Source of the DNA: an uncultured Planctomycetaceae bacterium | Lineage (GTDB): Bacteria > Planctomycetota > Planctomycetia > Planctomycetales > Planctomycetaceae | Assembly (NCBI GenBank): GCA_943787265.1 | Contig: CALSLT010000030.1 | Span: 124,001 to 188,000, forward strand | Length of the DNA: 64,000 bases | Direction: 5' to 3' | Shown: positions 39,398 to 49,222 of the stretch, in pieces | Layout: each line of letters begins with the position of its first letter | Position numbering within the stretch: the first letter of the stretch is position 1 | Made by a program: the position numbers and the translations under genes | The notes under the pieces: generated by a model | Told to the model about the DNA's origin: nothing | The model's input: only the letters and a program-made list of their open reading frames with translations | Databases searched by the model: none

Positions 39398-42300
39398 CTA
39401 ATGATTGAACAGGAATTCCGGAGTATTAATCAACGCCCACGCCAAATCCTGCACAGTTGTCAGACGAACCGCCGCAGCCTGTTTCTCACTGTACCCTGCA
39501 TCCGTCCGAAGTCGAAGCAGTTGCGGATCATCCGAAACCGCCTTACTCACGGCAGTCAGCACAGACTTCCGCTGGGTGACACCCGTGTCTTCCGGAACTG
39601 GTCGACGAGCCGTTGCCAACGCCGTGTTGCGATCCAGCAGGCCTTTGTCGATCTTTTCAAACCACGTCATCAGCGTCGTCTTCTGAGTCTCGGTCCGTAC
39701 CTTCTCGTCGACCAGAGAAATTGCTTTCAGGCTTTCTGGAAGACTCAAACCGGGCGATTTCTTCGTCGTCGCTGAAATTCTGAATCGCCCAAGCATGTGT
39801 TGTTTTGCACTGTGATTCTGATGAATCACAAATTTGAACGTCGTGCCGTCTGCAGAACCAACAGGCTCCTTCGCTTCCCACGTCGCCCAGTGAACAACGC
39901 CTAGTGCATTGGCAATCGCCCAAGCATTCTGGTTTCCAGCGTTGCCGTCCGCCGTCAGGGCGATATTGAAACCAGGCTGCAGGAACGGCGCCTTTGCATT
40001 CTGTAGAGCAACTTTCTTCATCTCCTTCGGTTTGCCTTTTGGGCCTGCCTGGACTTCGAATTCGGTCACGACGAAGTTCCCGTTGTCTGGAAGTCCTGGC
40101 CCAACGCCCTTCTCCTTCTTATAAGGAAGTGCTTCCACACGGAATCCAGTGATGCCGGTCAGCGTCGTGTTTACGGTGATCGTGTAGGCCCCCTTGTCGG
40201 CGACACCGGTTGCCTGAATCGACCGATCGGCGAGCCGCTCCAGAGTCACTCCTTTAACGGCTGCCAAAGCGGATGCTTCCAGCAAGTGCCACTCCGCATC
40301 TCCCCCCTGAGTGAGCCGCTTCGAGGCAGCCTGCGGAAGTGTCTCTCGGTACTTCGCGAGATTGGCCTCGGCACCTTTGATCTTCGTGTCACGCTGCTTT
40401 CCCAGTTCGGCGAGCATCGGTGCGATCTTCTTCTGGTAGCCGTCCAGGTCTGCCTTCGCCCGCCCAATATCATTCTCACGTTGGCGTTCGCGTTTTGGCT
40501 TCTCGGCCTTCCACCAGGTTTCACGCTGAGCCAGTTCTACGTTCAAGTCTTTGTGATCGTTCGCGATCGACTTCATCGCGGCGACTACTGAATCAATTTC
40601 TTCTTTGCTGGCATTTCGATTCAGAATCCGCAGAAACACTTCGCCGATCAGTTTCTGATCATCTGTCTGAGCAGCGACTAGTTTCGTCAATTCGTTCTTA
40701 GGATCAGCAAGTGCCGTCCCCAGAGTCGGCCCACTGACCAGGGCCATGATCGGCCCAAGCGAGACTCCCGCCGAACGTTCACATTCACAGGCGCTCTCTC
40801 GAGCTGGTCGACCAAAGTTCGTCAGGAAGCCGTCCGGGATTTTGACACCCACATCCGGAAGTTGAGCTGCTCGCGTGCCGGCCGGAACTCCTGGAATCGC
40901 CGGCGTCGAACCGGTGACGCGATGAATCGCGTCGTACAGAACCTCCGCCGTCAGTCGCTTCGGAGTGGCATGCGAGTAATTCGTGTGGTCATCAGCGTTC
41001 CACTGGTTGGTTGCGATCGACAACTGATAAGTTCGCGACTGACAGATATTCCGCATCAACTCTCGGACGTTGAAACCGCTGTCGATAAACTTCTGCGTCA
41101 GCTCGTCGAGCAGTTCCGGATTGCTCGGCGGATTGCCAGCTCGGATATCGTCCAGCGGCTCGATCAGCCCAACGCCCGTCAGGTAACCCCAGACTCGGTT
41201 TACATAACTTCGAGCGAAGTATGGGTTGTCCGGCGAGCTGATCCAGGCGGCAAGCTGCTGCCGACGCGTCGCTTTCTCGGGAGCTTCAAAGTCACATTCG
41301 AATGGAAATTGCGGAGCTGTGACCGCGCCTGTCCGATCGTGAGTAATGTCGCCGTCTGGTTTGTCATAGACGACTTCGTACAAAGGCTTCGCACCTTCGA
41401 CGGCCGTCCCGCCAATTCGTGATTTCCCGGAAGCTGGATCAGCCTTCAATCCGTACTGAGCGAAGAACGCAGCCGTTTCGTAGTACTGATCCTGAGTCCA
41501 TTTTTCGAAAGGATGATCGTGGCACTTGTTGCAGTTAAATCTGATTCCCAGCCACAGGTGTGTCGTGTTTTCCATCGTATCCTGCGGTGTTCGCAGAATC
41601 TTGAAGTATGACGCGGCGGGATTTTCTTTGTTCGACCCTTCTGACGTCAGCACCTTTCGGGCGAATTCGTCGTAGGGTGTGTTGGCGGCGATTTCCGTCC
41701 GAATCCAACTACGAAATGCAGTCGCCCCTTGAGGTGCCAGGAACTTCCGATTGACCTGCAACAAGTCCGCCCATTTGTTGGTCCAGTGATCGACGAAGTC
41801 GTCGGTCCCAATCAGCGAATCGATCAACGCGTACCGTTTCGCCTTTGACTCAGCCTTGTCGATCACAAATGCTCTCACCTGATCAGCGGTCGGAGGCAGA
41901 CCGGTCAAATCGAGATGAACCCGGCGAATGAATTCCTCATCCGAGCAAAGCCCTGACTGAACAATCTTCATCCGCTTCAGTTTGTTGGCCACGTGACCAT
42001 CGATGAAGTTCCACTTTTCCGGATCAACCCAGGCGAAGCCATCGCGATTGCCCATCGCCGTCAAAGTCGTCGCTGCATACTTCCCTTCGAACCGAGCGAG
42101 AATTGCCGACTCGCCTCGTCGTTCGGTGGTAATCAGACCGCTGTCACTCGCCTGAGCGACGTCGGTGTTGCTGCTCACGATGAATGACTCGGCCGTAACA
42201 TCTCGAACGGTCCCGTCGGTGTACTTAGCGAGAATCCGCATCTGCTGCTTCGCGCCAAGTTGTTGTACGACGGGCATGGTTGGCTCGATCGAAATCGATT

Positions 42301-44497
42301 CAACACGAGCGACCGTCAGATCGAGCTTTGCCCCGCCACCAATCCAGCGACGAATAATCTCGTAGTAAGGCTCGCCGGGCTTCGTCACCTGGCCGCCAAG
42401 ATGCGGAACAGCTCCGGTCGCTTTAAGGAGCATCAGGCTGTTCTCAGGAGCCGCGATATTCGCACGTCGCGAGGCCAGTTCGTCAGTAAAAGCTCGCGTA
42501 TCGTAGATGGGGTCGTACCCTCGCAGCGAGAGTTTGAAACCGTTCTTCCCATCCTTTGAACCGTGGCAGGTTCCCTGATTGCAGCCAAGCTTTGACAGCA
42601 CGGGAGTTACGTCACGGATGTAGTCCGTCGGAGCGATTTCCGACGATACAACGTTGACGGGAATCTCAACGCTCTGTCCGCCAACACTTGCCGAGAGCTT
42701 CGTCTGGCCTTTGCCAAGCACTCGAACGAGTCCGCTGCCTGAAACGGTGACAACGTTCGGCTGCGCGACGGCGAACTTAACCATCCGGGTGACGTCGACA
42801 GTCGTGCCGTTCGTGAGTCGTCCCGTAAGAACGAGCTGGTTCTTTTCAAAGGCTGCCGAGAGTTCAATCGACTTCGGCGAAGCCTCAATCGAAACCAGTT
42901 TCTGATCCGCAGAGAGCTGCTCGACCGGTGCGTTGTTCGCGTCTGCAGAATGAGCAGCGACTGCTGAATTCGATCCACCAGCGTCGCCTGCATTGCTAAG
43001 CGGCACTGACAAAAACTCTTTGACCAGCTTGCCGGACTCGGTCTCGTAAAGTCGAATCTTTCCATTCGAGCCCCCGGCCACAACCTGCTTGCCATCAGGC
43101 GAAAATCGCACGGCGTAAATGCCGGCATCTTCGACGGGGATCTTCGCGATTACGGGCAGCGACTTCTTCTGGTAATCAGCGACCTTCTTTTTCTCTGCCG
43201 CCGACTGCGACAGGACTCGCTTGGCCAGAATCTTCTTGATGGCGTCCGGAGCTGCCGTGTCGATGTCTGTGTCGTAGACGATGATGTCGCCTTTTCCGTC
43301 GAGGCTGCTGCCGGCAACGGCTCGTCTTCCATCCGCCGAGTAATCAACGCTGAAAACGACTCCTCGCAGTGGAGCAAGCTCTCGAATCAGGTTGGCGTTG
43401 TCACCGATCACTCGCTTGGTGATGCGGAAAATCCGGAACAATTTCGGAACGCCATCAGCGCCGCCAATGATGATCTCGTCACGTTTCGGATGAGTATCAA
43501 CCGTGGCAACTCCGCCTTTCAAAGCTCCCGGCGTGATCGACGTCACGTTGTCGATGAACCGTTGCGTTGCGACCTCGGTGAGCTTAGCCGTTCGGTCCCG
43601 ACCAACCGAAATCACATGATCGCCGGAAGGGTTCCAGACAGTGTCCAGCGCCCAGCCGCTGTGAGCACCATTGAAGAGAATCTGCTCACCGCTGTCGGCC
43701 TTGATGGCTCGCACCGTGTTGTCAGAACATCCAAAAGCAATGCGAGTGCCGTCGGGTGACCAGCTTGCCCCGTAAAGCGTGTCGTAAGTCTCGGCGTGCG
43801 AAAGAAGCAACTCTCGCTTCGCAACATCCCAGACCTGAATTTCTCCCATGCGTCCTGGCTTGCCTCCCGCAACCGCCAGCCGAGCACCGTCCGGCGAAAA
43901 TCGGACAGACTCAATCCGTTCGGAAAGTCCAATCAATCGCGCGACGAGTTCCGAACCGTCCGCTTTGTGAATGAGAACTTCGTTATACCCCGCTACGGCG
44001 ATCAGTTTTCCGTCGGACGAAAAATCAAGCGACGTGATGACGGGAGGCAGCGTGTAAACCGGCGGATGATCAACGTCGTATCGGACTTCGGCGTTTTCCG
44101 GCGTGTCGTTCTTCGCGCCTTGAGTAATCCACTTTCGGATGAGGTCAACTTCGGCCTTGTGCAACGGCTTCTTGCCGCGAGGCATCTCCGCCTTGCCATC
44201 TTCCGGAGTGATCAACTGAACGAGGTAACTGTCGTCCGGCTTACCGGCCACGAGCGGAGCCTCTTCACTCTCACCCGGTTTGACCAGCAGATCGTACGAC
44301 GTCATGACGTACTCGCCGGCCGACTTTGCTTTGGCCGGCTGGTGACACCCCTGGCAATTCGCTTGGAGAATTGGCCGGATGTCTTTGTAAAAGCTAACGT
44401 CGGGCAGCACTCCTGCCGGCTTTTCATCGGCCGACACAGTCAGACCAAACGTCAGAACAATGCACATCGAGAGCGAACAACTGAACGTCGATTTCAT
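39398..44497 (-). CDS. Giant PSCyt1-WD40-Big2-DUF1549-DUF1553 protein
   Basis: 1699 residues from MKSTFSCSLSMCIVLTF at 44497. Order of domains: signal peptide; PSCyt1 haem site ILQANCQGCHQPAKAK (~residues 45-60); several WD40-type repeats (FSPDGARLAVAGG, WSPDGTRIAFGC, YSADGRRAVAGSS, FSPDGKQVVAGGS) to about residue 500; a Big2-like immunoglobulin fold (VNVVSSEIAPT before it, TGLITTERRGES after); a CNQGTCHG site; DUF1549 (EEFIRRVHLDLTGLPPTAD); the haem site NCNKCHDHPFEKW; DUF1553 (DNPYFARSYVNRVWGYLTG, NICQSRTYQLS). The C-terminal ~400 residues are helical and Lys/Arg-rich followed by a beta domain. Three Cys-containing haem-like sites make it a multi-haem candidate. Beside a DUF1501 gene. Confidence 0.85.
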   Translation of the reverse strand: MKSTFSCSLSMCIVLTFGLTVSADEKPAGVLPDVSFYKDIRPILQANCQGCHQPAKAKSAGEYVMTSYDLLVKPGESEEAPLVAGKPDDSYLVQLITPEDGKAEMPRGKKPLHKAEVDLIRKWITQGAKNDTPENAEVRYDVDHPPVYTLPPVITSLDFSSDGKLIAVAGYNEVLIHKADGSELVARLIGLSERIESVRFSPDGARLAVAGGKPGRMGEIQVWDVAKRELLLSHAETYDTLYGASWSPDGTRIAFGCSDNTVRAIKADSGEQILFNGAHSGWALDTVWNPSGDHVISVGRDRTAKLTEVATQRFIDNVTSITPGALKGGVATVDTHPKRDEIIIGGADGVPKLFRIFRITKRVIGDNANLIRELAPLRGVVFSVDYSADGRRAVAGSSLDGKGDIIVYDTDIDTAAPDAIKKILAKRVLSQSAAEKKKVADYQKKSLPVIAKIPVEDAGIYAVRFSPDGKQVVAGGSNGKIRLYETESGKLVKEFLSVPLSNAGDAGGSNSAVAAHSADANNAPVEQLSADQKLVSIEASPKSIELSAAFEKNQLVLTGRLTNGTTVDVTRMVKFAVAQPNVVTVSGSGLVRVLGKGQTKLSASVGGQSVEIPVNVVSSEIAPTDYIRDVTPVLSKLGCNQGTCHGSKDGKNGFKLSLRGYDPIYDTRAFTDELASRRANIAAPENSLMLLKATGAVPHLGGQVTKPGEPYYEIIRRWIGGGAKLDLTVARVESISIEPTMPVVQQLGAKQQMRILAKYTDGTVRDVTAESFIVSSNTDVAQASDSGLITTERRGESAILARFEGKYAATTLTAMGNRDGFAWVDPEKWNFIDGHVANKLKRMKIVQSGLCSDEEFIRRVHLDLTGLPPTADQVRAFVIDKAESKAKRYALIDSLIGTDDFVDHWTNKWADLLQVNRKFLAPQGATAFRSWIRTEIAANTPYDEFARKVLTSEGSNKENPAASYFKILRTPQDTMENTTHLWLGIRFNCNKCHDHPFEKWTQDQYYETAAFFAQYGLKADPASGKSRIGGTAVEGAKPLYEVVYDKPDGDITHDRTGAVTAPQFPFECDFEAPEKATRRQQLAAWISSPDNPYFARSYVNRVWGYLTGVGLIEPLDDIRAGNPPSNPELLDELTQKFIDSGFNVRELMRNICQSRTYQLSIATNQWNADDHTNYSHATPKRLTAEVLYDAIHRVTGSTPAIPGVPAGTRAAQLPDVGVKIPDGFLTNFGRPARESACECERSAGVSLGPIMALVSGPTLGTALADPKNELTKLVAAQTDDQKLIGEVFLRILNRNASKEEIDSVVAAMKSIANDHKDLNVELAQRETWWKAEKPKRERQRENDIGRAKADLDGYQKKIAPMLAELGKQRDTKIKGAEANLAKYRETLPQAASKRLTQGGDAEWHLLEASALAAVKGVTLERLADRSIQATGVADKGAYTITVNTTLTGITGFRVEALPYKKEKGVGPGLPDNGNFVVTEFEVQAGPKGKPKEMKKVALQNAKAPFLQPGFNIALTADGNAGNQNAWAIANALGVVHWATWEAKEPVGSADGTTFKFVIHQNHSAKQHMLGRFRISATTKKSPGLSLPESLKAISLVDEKVRTETQKTTLMTWFEKIDKGLLDRNTALATARRPVPEDTGVTQRKSVLTAVSKAVSDDPQLLRLRTDAGYSEKQAAAVRLTTVQDLAWALINTPEFLFNH

Positions 44498-44929
44498 TTC
44501 GTCACCCGTACCGAGTTCGAAAGAGCGGTAAATTCCAATCAAACATGCAAGCAGTGGAATTCGACCAATGTAACTATCAATCGCCTGCACACATTTCACG
44601 ACGACTATTGCCGCCGAATGAAATCATCATTCCCGGCAAACCGGGTTCGTGAAACAGAAACAGAAGCCAATATCGTGTTCAAAATGGAAGTCGAAGTCTT
44701 GTAGATCTGCAGCGAAAATTTGGACATTCTGCGCACAACTCAAAAACCAATGCAGTAAACATTGGCAAAGACAACTCTGCCAGAACGCATTCAAGGTGGG
44801 ACATCGTGGTGGGAACTCAAGCCGGTCAGAAACTCAAACTGGTTGACTGTCGAAGGCTCGTCCAAGTTTGACAGGACGCATAAGAATTAACTTATCGTCT
44901 GCCCCGAATCAGAACAACTGCTGCCAGAA

Positions 44930-45265
44930 TCAGCTCCAGACTTCAAAGCGGCAAAAGCTGGACACTTCCAGCGATGGATGAAACATGCCAGCCACGCGAC
45001 GACAAACGGGCACGTTCGTTTTCGATAGCCAATGCTGCAACCCTCGCGCCAGATTGGGTTCGAGAGTTTGCACCAGCAGGTGAATGTGGCTTGGCATTCA
45101 GCAAAAGGAAAGCACTTTCCATCCACTGCGTGGCACCTCTTCCTTGAGCCCAAGAGTGGATCATTCGTAGTGTTCGCCATCGTGAAAGATCTGCCAATGC
45201 CCATCGCCCATCGCCACGACATGGTAGATCGCACCAAGAAATTGAACACGAAGTTGCCGTACCAT
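44930..45265 (-). pseudogene. N-terminal relic of a REP-associated tyrosine transposase (Y1/IS200-like)
   Basis: Read in one frame from ATG 45265: MVRQLRVQFLGAIYHVVAMG, then HWQIFHDGEHYE, a TGA (45161-45163), STLGLKEEVPRSGWKVLSFC, a second TGA (45098-45100), MPSHIHLLVQTLEPNLARG and LQHWLSKTNV. This is the N-terminal pattern of Y1_Tnp RAYTs (…GALYHVTARGD … MPNHFHLLV), with the HUH motif HIH intact. The C-terminal part with the catalytic Tyr is missing and the frame ends at 44930. Both stops fit single transitions from CGA and TGG. Dead remnant of a transposase. Confidence 0.75.
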
Positions 45266-45320
45266 CGCAGAGCCCTCGCGACTGATAGAGGATCGAAGCC
45301 GATCCAATCAGTCGAACGAA

Positions 45321-45357
45321 GCGAACACCGAAAACCTGGCCTGCCCCCGCGAAGCGT
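45321..45357 (-). repeat. Dispersed ~40-bp repeat, copy A
   Basis: Minus strand reads ACGCTTCGCGGGGGCAGGCC then AGGTTTTCGGTGTTCGC. It aligns over the core with copies at 51053-51095 and 54651-54691. It lies 55 bases upstream of the RAYT N-terminal relic and in the same orientation. Confidence 0.65.
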
Positions 45358-45624
45358 CTTGCTGAGAGTTCTCTGATGAAGGCGACTTCCATCTGCCCGC
45401 CCGAGCTCTTCCACGCGAGCCAGATCGGCGTGTTGGCCGGGATGCGAATCCCTGTGGAGTGTTCGAGCGAATTCCAGCCGGTCTGCCCTTTGGGTGTCTG
45501 CCCGAAATCGATCAGCAGCTTTGCCAGCGGGAACAAGAAAAAGGGGGGCGCAGCTCATCGTGTCCGGAGTTGCAGGACACGAGGAAGGCCCCAAGAAAAA
45601 AAGTCGCGTCCCCTGGTATGTCTA

Positions 45625-48309
45625 TTAGAGGTGGCGATGATCAGAGTCGGGAATCCCCAATCTATCAAAGAGTCTTTCGATGTCGTCAAGGCGAGAACGC
45701 AGGCTCTTGTCTCCGGATTGACTGTGTAAGTCGCTGAGAGTTCTGTGACTCGTCGAAAGGAGCTGTACCGCCTCAGCCCGCTTCATTTCGCTATCCTGAT
45801 CCGACTCGATGAGCAGTCGTGCTAAAGATTGCTCTATGAAGGCCCGTCTGAGTGCAAAAACCGGGAAATCAGCATACAGGGACTCAAGTGAGACTAATTC
45901 ATCGCGGGCGGCCCGGTATCTCTTTTCTGCCTGATCATTCTGGCCAAGGCGAGACAGAAGCGTGCCGTGCTTGTGCCGTACCTGCTGAAGCAGATATTGA
46001 AATTGTGGAGCATTCGGTTGTTCGCTGACGAGTTGTTGAGAATGCTGAATGGATTCGCTGACGCGATCTTCAAAGTCAAGAAGCTGCTGTTCATCAAGCT
46101 GGCGATCTCTGGGAACTCCAGTTGATAGGCCAAGAGCCAGTCCACTGCGAATTCGACTATTAGCCGGGCGTTTGTCTGAGAGCTGCCGCAACGTTGCGAT
46201 CCCAGATTCGTACAGCGATTTTGACTGTTCTGGTTCCCAGCGTCTGAGGATAGTGGATTTCTCAATGCGGCATCGTGCGAGAAGCAACATAGCATCGTCA
46301 GATGGCTCAGAGAGTTTTCCCAGTTGGCTCAACGCCAGATCAAGTGTACTGATTGTCTCGTTGCGATCGCCGCTCAATCGTATGATACGGCCACGCCCAT
46401 TTGCTGAGGGCGGAACATCCATCCGCTGAGCCATCGCAAAATGAGATGCTGCAATTTCAAGCCGGACAGTGTTCTGAAAATCGGATGAAGGAGTTCCTGA
46501 GTTTTCACGCAACACGCGTTCGAGGAGATCAATTGCATTCGTGTGAGCATTTCGGGCGTCCGAGAAATCACGCCGCGTGCGTGCGAGCCGGCCTTTTGCA
46601 TTCCAAAGGGTTGCTCGCTGGATACACAGTGCACTGGTGGCAGCCTGATCCTCGTCGGGCAGAACAGACTCAGCCAGTTCAAGAGCGGAATCGAAGGCAG
46701 CTTCAGACTCGTGAAGTTGCCCCAGTAGCCCGAGAATTGTCCCGGCGTGATACTTTGCCGTGATGATTCTTTGGCGGGTCTGCCCTCGCTGATCCTGAAC
46801 AGCGAGTTTTTGGAAGGTCTTCAATAACTCCTGCAGCAACTCAGCCGTGTCATTTGACAACGGCAGACGTGCCTTGCCATTGCGGGACGAATTGACATCG
46901 GTATTCCGAAGAACTTCTCCGTGGGGAATGGTGCGAGCAAGAATCCGCTCCAGTGATTCCCAGGCAACGTCCGCTGCGAGGTCTGCTCGTTGCCGTTGAA
47001 CCATCTCCGAGCGAGCTGACGCTTCGGACGACTCGTTGGCATTTCGGACTCGCGCGTTGGCAATAGTCAATGTTGTGATCAATGCCACAAGGAGCGTGGT
47101 CGCGATACCTGACACGCCAGCAACGACCGGATTGCGGCGAGACCACATTGACAGACGCCGGATCGGACTGGTGCGTGCTGAACGAATCGGCCGACCAGCT
47201 GCGAACAGTCTTAGATCCTCGGAAAAGTCACCTGCGTTTGCGTAGCGGTCTGACGCTTCGATCGCCGTTGCTTTCAGAACGATCGTCTCAAGATCATGGG
47301 GAATCGCCGGATCGATGGAACGCAGCCGCGGGACTTGGCGCGGCGCATGTCGGTGACCATTCGCCTGCCCAAAAGCTGGCTGAAGTGTCAGCAGTTCATA
47401 CAACACCAGCCCCAGCGAATACACATCGCTTCGTTGTTCCGGTCGCCCCTCAAACTGCTCGGGAGCCATGTAAAGAGGTGTTCCCGCTACCGTTTTCGTG
47501 TGACTGCCAAGCCAGCCTTCACTCGGTAGTGCCAGTCCAAAATCCGCGATCCAAAGATGCCCGTGCAAATCGAGCAGCAGATTTGACGGCTTGATATCGC
47601 GATGAAGCGTTCCCTGAGCATGAGCGTAGTCCAGTGCGTCCGCAGCGTCACTGATCATTCGCGCGATAGACGTATTGTAGGCGTCCTTTTCTGAAGGTAA
47701 CGCGCAGCGTGAACGAGGATGCGGCTCTGCAAGTGTCGTTTTCTGTCGTCCACGCGTCGGTTGCATCGTTCGCACCGACTCGATCAGCGAAGCCAGTGTT
47801 TCACCTTCGATGAACTGCATCGCGTAGAAGTGACTACCATCATGCTGGCCAACTCCAAACACCGGGACAATGTGAGAATGATGTAGACGTGCCGCAGTTG
47901 CGGCTTCACGACGAAATCGGGAGATCGATCGGGCGTCCCACAAAGCGGCTTTCGGAAGCACTTTCACAGCGACTCGCCGATTCAGTGGCTCCTGAACAGC
48001 CTCGAAGACAATTCCCATTCCGCCTCGACCAACCTCTCGGATGATTTTAAATTCACCGAGCTGGTCAGGAATACGATGCCCGATCACTGGCCCTCCGGCA
48101 GCAAGACTCTGCTGCTCACGCATCCGTTCCAGCATCGCAGCGGTTTCCAGAATCTCCGCAACTTCTTCGCCAATTTCAGGTTTTTGCTCGATCAAAGCCT
48201 CCACATCGAACGGGTTTCCGTCACGCAGGTGTTGGCTGAATTCATCCGCTACTTCCGCAAGAAGCTCGGTGTGTTCATCGCTCGGCATTTGCTTCTCATC
48301 GCGAGTCAT
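45625..48309 (-). CDS. Serine/threonine protein kinase with C-terminal TPR-like region
   Basis: 894 residues. N-terminal ~80 residues are helical (zinc-free). Kinase domain ~residues 85-375: glycine loop IIREVGRGGMGIVFEAVQ, VAVKVLP lysine, LHRDIKPSNLLLD catalytic loop, IADFGLALP, and GTPLYMAPEQFEG. One membrane helix near residue 405-430 (VVAGVSGIATTLLVALITTL). The long extracytoplasmic part is helical with TPR-like repeats. Its ATG overlaps the sigma-factor stop by four bases (ATGA), so both are translated together. This is the planctomycete ECF-kinase arrangement in which the kinase presumably controls the sigma factor; inference. Confidence 0.92.
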   Translation of the reverse strand: MTRDEKQMPSDEHTELLAEVADEFSQHLRDGNPFDVEALIEQKPEIGEEVAEILETAAMLERMREQQSLAAGGPVIGHRIPDQLGEFKIIREVGRGGMGIVFEAVQEPLNRRVAVKVLPKAALWDARSISRFRREAATAARLHHSHIVPVFGVGQHDGSHFYAMQFIEGETLASLIESVRTMQPTRGRQKTTLAEPHPRSRCALPSEKDAYNTSIARMISDAADALDYAHAQGTLHRDIKPSNLLLDLHGHLWIADFGLALPSEGWLGSHTKTVAGTPLYMAPEQFEGRPEQRSDVYSLGLVLYELLTLQPAFGQANGHRHAPRQVPRLRSIDPAIPHDLETIVLKATAIEASDRYANAGDFSEDLRLFAAGRPIRSARTSPIRRLSMWSRRNPVVAGVSGIATTLLVALITTLTIANARVRNANESSEASARSEMVQRQRADLAADVAWESLERILARTIPHGEVLRNTDVNSSRNGKARLPLSNDTAELLQELLKTFQKLAVQDQRGQTRQRIITAKYHAGTILGLLGQLHESEAAFDSALELAESVLPDEDQAATSALCIQRATLWNAKGRLARTRRDFSDARNAHTNAIDLLERVLRENSGTPSSDFQNTVRLEIAASHFAMAQRMDVPPSANGRGRIIRLSGDRNETISTLDLALSQLGKLSEPSDDAMLLLARCRIEKSTILRRWEPEQSKSLYESGIATLRQLSDKRPANSRIRSGLALGLSTGVPRDRQLDEQQLLDFEDRVSESIQHSQQLVSEQPNAPQFQYLLQQVRHKHGTLLSRLGQNDQAEKRYRAARDELVSLESLYADFPVFALRRAFIEQSLARLLIESDQDSEMKRAEAVQLLSTSHRTLSDLHSQSGDKSLRSRLDDIERLFDRLGIPDSDHRHL

Positions 48310-48995
48310 CGTCCGTCACCTTCCGGTGAGAGTCCGGCTGACGACGTCTCACCATCCTGGAGAAACCGGCGACTGTGATCACCGACAGCTTCCTTCAACC
48401 GTTTCATGGCTCGCACGTAGCGAATGCTGGCGTTCTTTGGCTGGATGCCCAGCACCTCGGCAGCTTCCGCATTACTCAGCAACTCCAAATGTCGTAGAGC
48501 AATGATCTCCTGATCCGAGTCACTCATCTCAGACAAGGCGGCTTGCATTTGTCGTTCATTTTCGGCCCGAATCGCCGCATTGCTTGGAGACGTCATTCCG
48601 CCTGACAGAAACTCCGCAAGACATACCGATGTGTTTTGGCCTCTATGCGATTGATTGAGTGATACGTCCAGCGACGCGTCCCTCGCCTGAGTTTGCAGGT
48701 GTCGTCGATGAAGATCGACAAGGGTCTGCAAAATGATCGACCTCAACCAAACAACCGATGACACGTTTTCACTCTCGATGTAATGATTGAGTCTTGATTC
48801 TGCGGCAACAAATGCATCCTGTAGCACGTCATCCGGATCAATACGACTCCTTAATCGAACGTCCATTCGAAAGTAGACAAGGTGCCAAAACCTTGCGTGG
48901 TTGTGTTCAAATGCCGCGCTGAGCGCAGTGAGGTCGCCCGCAAGTATCTGCTCGCGGAGTCGACTGTCGGTTTGCTGGTTGGAGGTTGTGACCAT
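48306..48995 (-). CDS. ECF RNA polymerase sigma factor
   Basis: 229 residues from ATG 48995 (MVTTSNQQTDSRLREQILAG); the open frame begins 24 codons upstream but lacks support. Region 2: HARFWHLVYFRMDVRLRSRIDPDDVLQDAFVAA, with the DVLQ motif typical of ECF. Region 4: EIIALRHLELLSNAEAAEVLGIQPKNASIRYVRAMKRL. The region between is longer than in minimal ECFs (NQSHRGQNTSVCLAEFLSGGM). Coupled to the downstream kinase by a 4-base overlap. No anti-sigma factor gene is adjacent. Confidence 0.9.
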   Translation of the reverse strand: MVTTSNQQTDSRLREQILAGDLTALSAAFEHNHARFWHLVYFRMDVRLRSRIDPDDVLQDAFVAAESRLNHYIESENVSSVVWLRSIILQTLVDLHRRHLQTQARDASLDVSLNQSHRGQNTSVCLAEFLSGGMTSPSNAAIRAENERQMQAALSEMSDSDQEIIALRHLELLSNAEAAEVLGIQPKNASIRYVRAMKRLKEAVGDHSRRFLQDGETSSAGLSPEGDGR

Positions 48996-49222
48996 TTTAC
49001 TTGTGCTGTCGCCCTGAGATTTTGCATGAAATACGCACAAAAAATGGTACCCCAATCTCTTAGTCAACGCGATTACCGGCTTTCATCCGGCGAAAGGCCA
49101 CGGATCACTAATGCCCCTCGTACTTGTACAAAGAAAATCAGAACTTCATGTGTAGATTCGCGCTGGCATTCCCGTTACTGAGCTCCGCGAAAAATTCAAG
49201 AAAATGCCCACAGGAGCGGTTC

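Noticed and set aside
43796..44704. 302-codon plus-strand frame opposite the start of the giant PSCyt gene
   Set aside because: Antisense to WD40 repeats; no protein signature.
45098..45163. TGA recoding in the RAYT relic
   Set aside because: TGA terminates normal genes here, the C-terminus is also missing, so decay is the simpler reading.
45559..45581. Hairpin CGTGTCC … GGACACG before the kinase gene
   Set aside because: Seven-pair stem without a T tract or GTAG foot; chance occurrence is plausible.
44887..45594. 235-codon minus frame in the RAYT relic region
   Set aside because: Out of phase with the RAYT coding sequence; the true homology lies in a different frame containing two stops.
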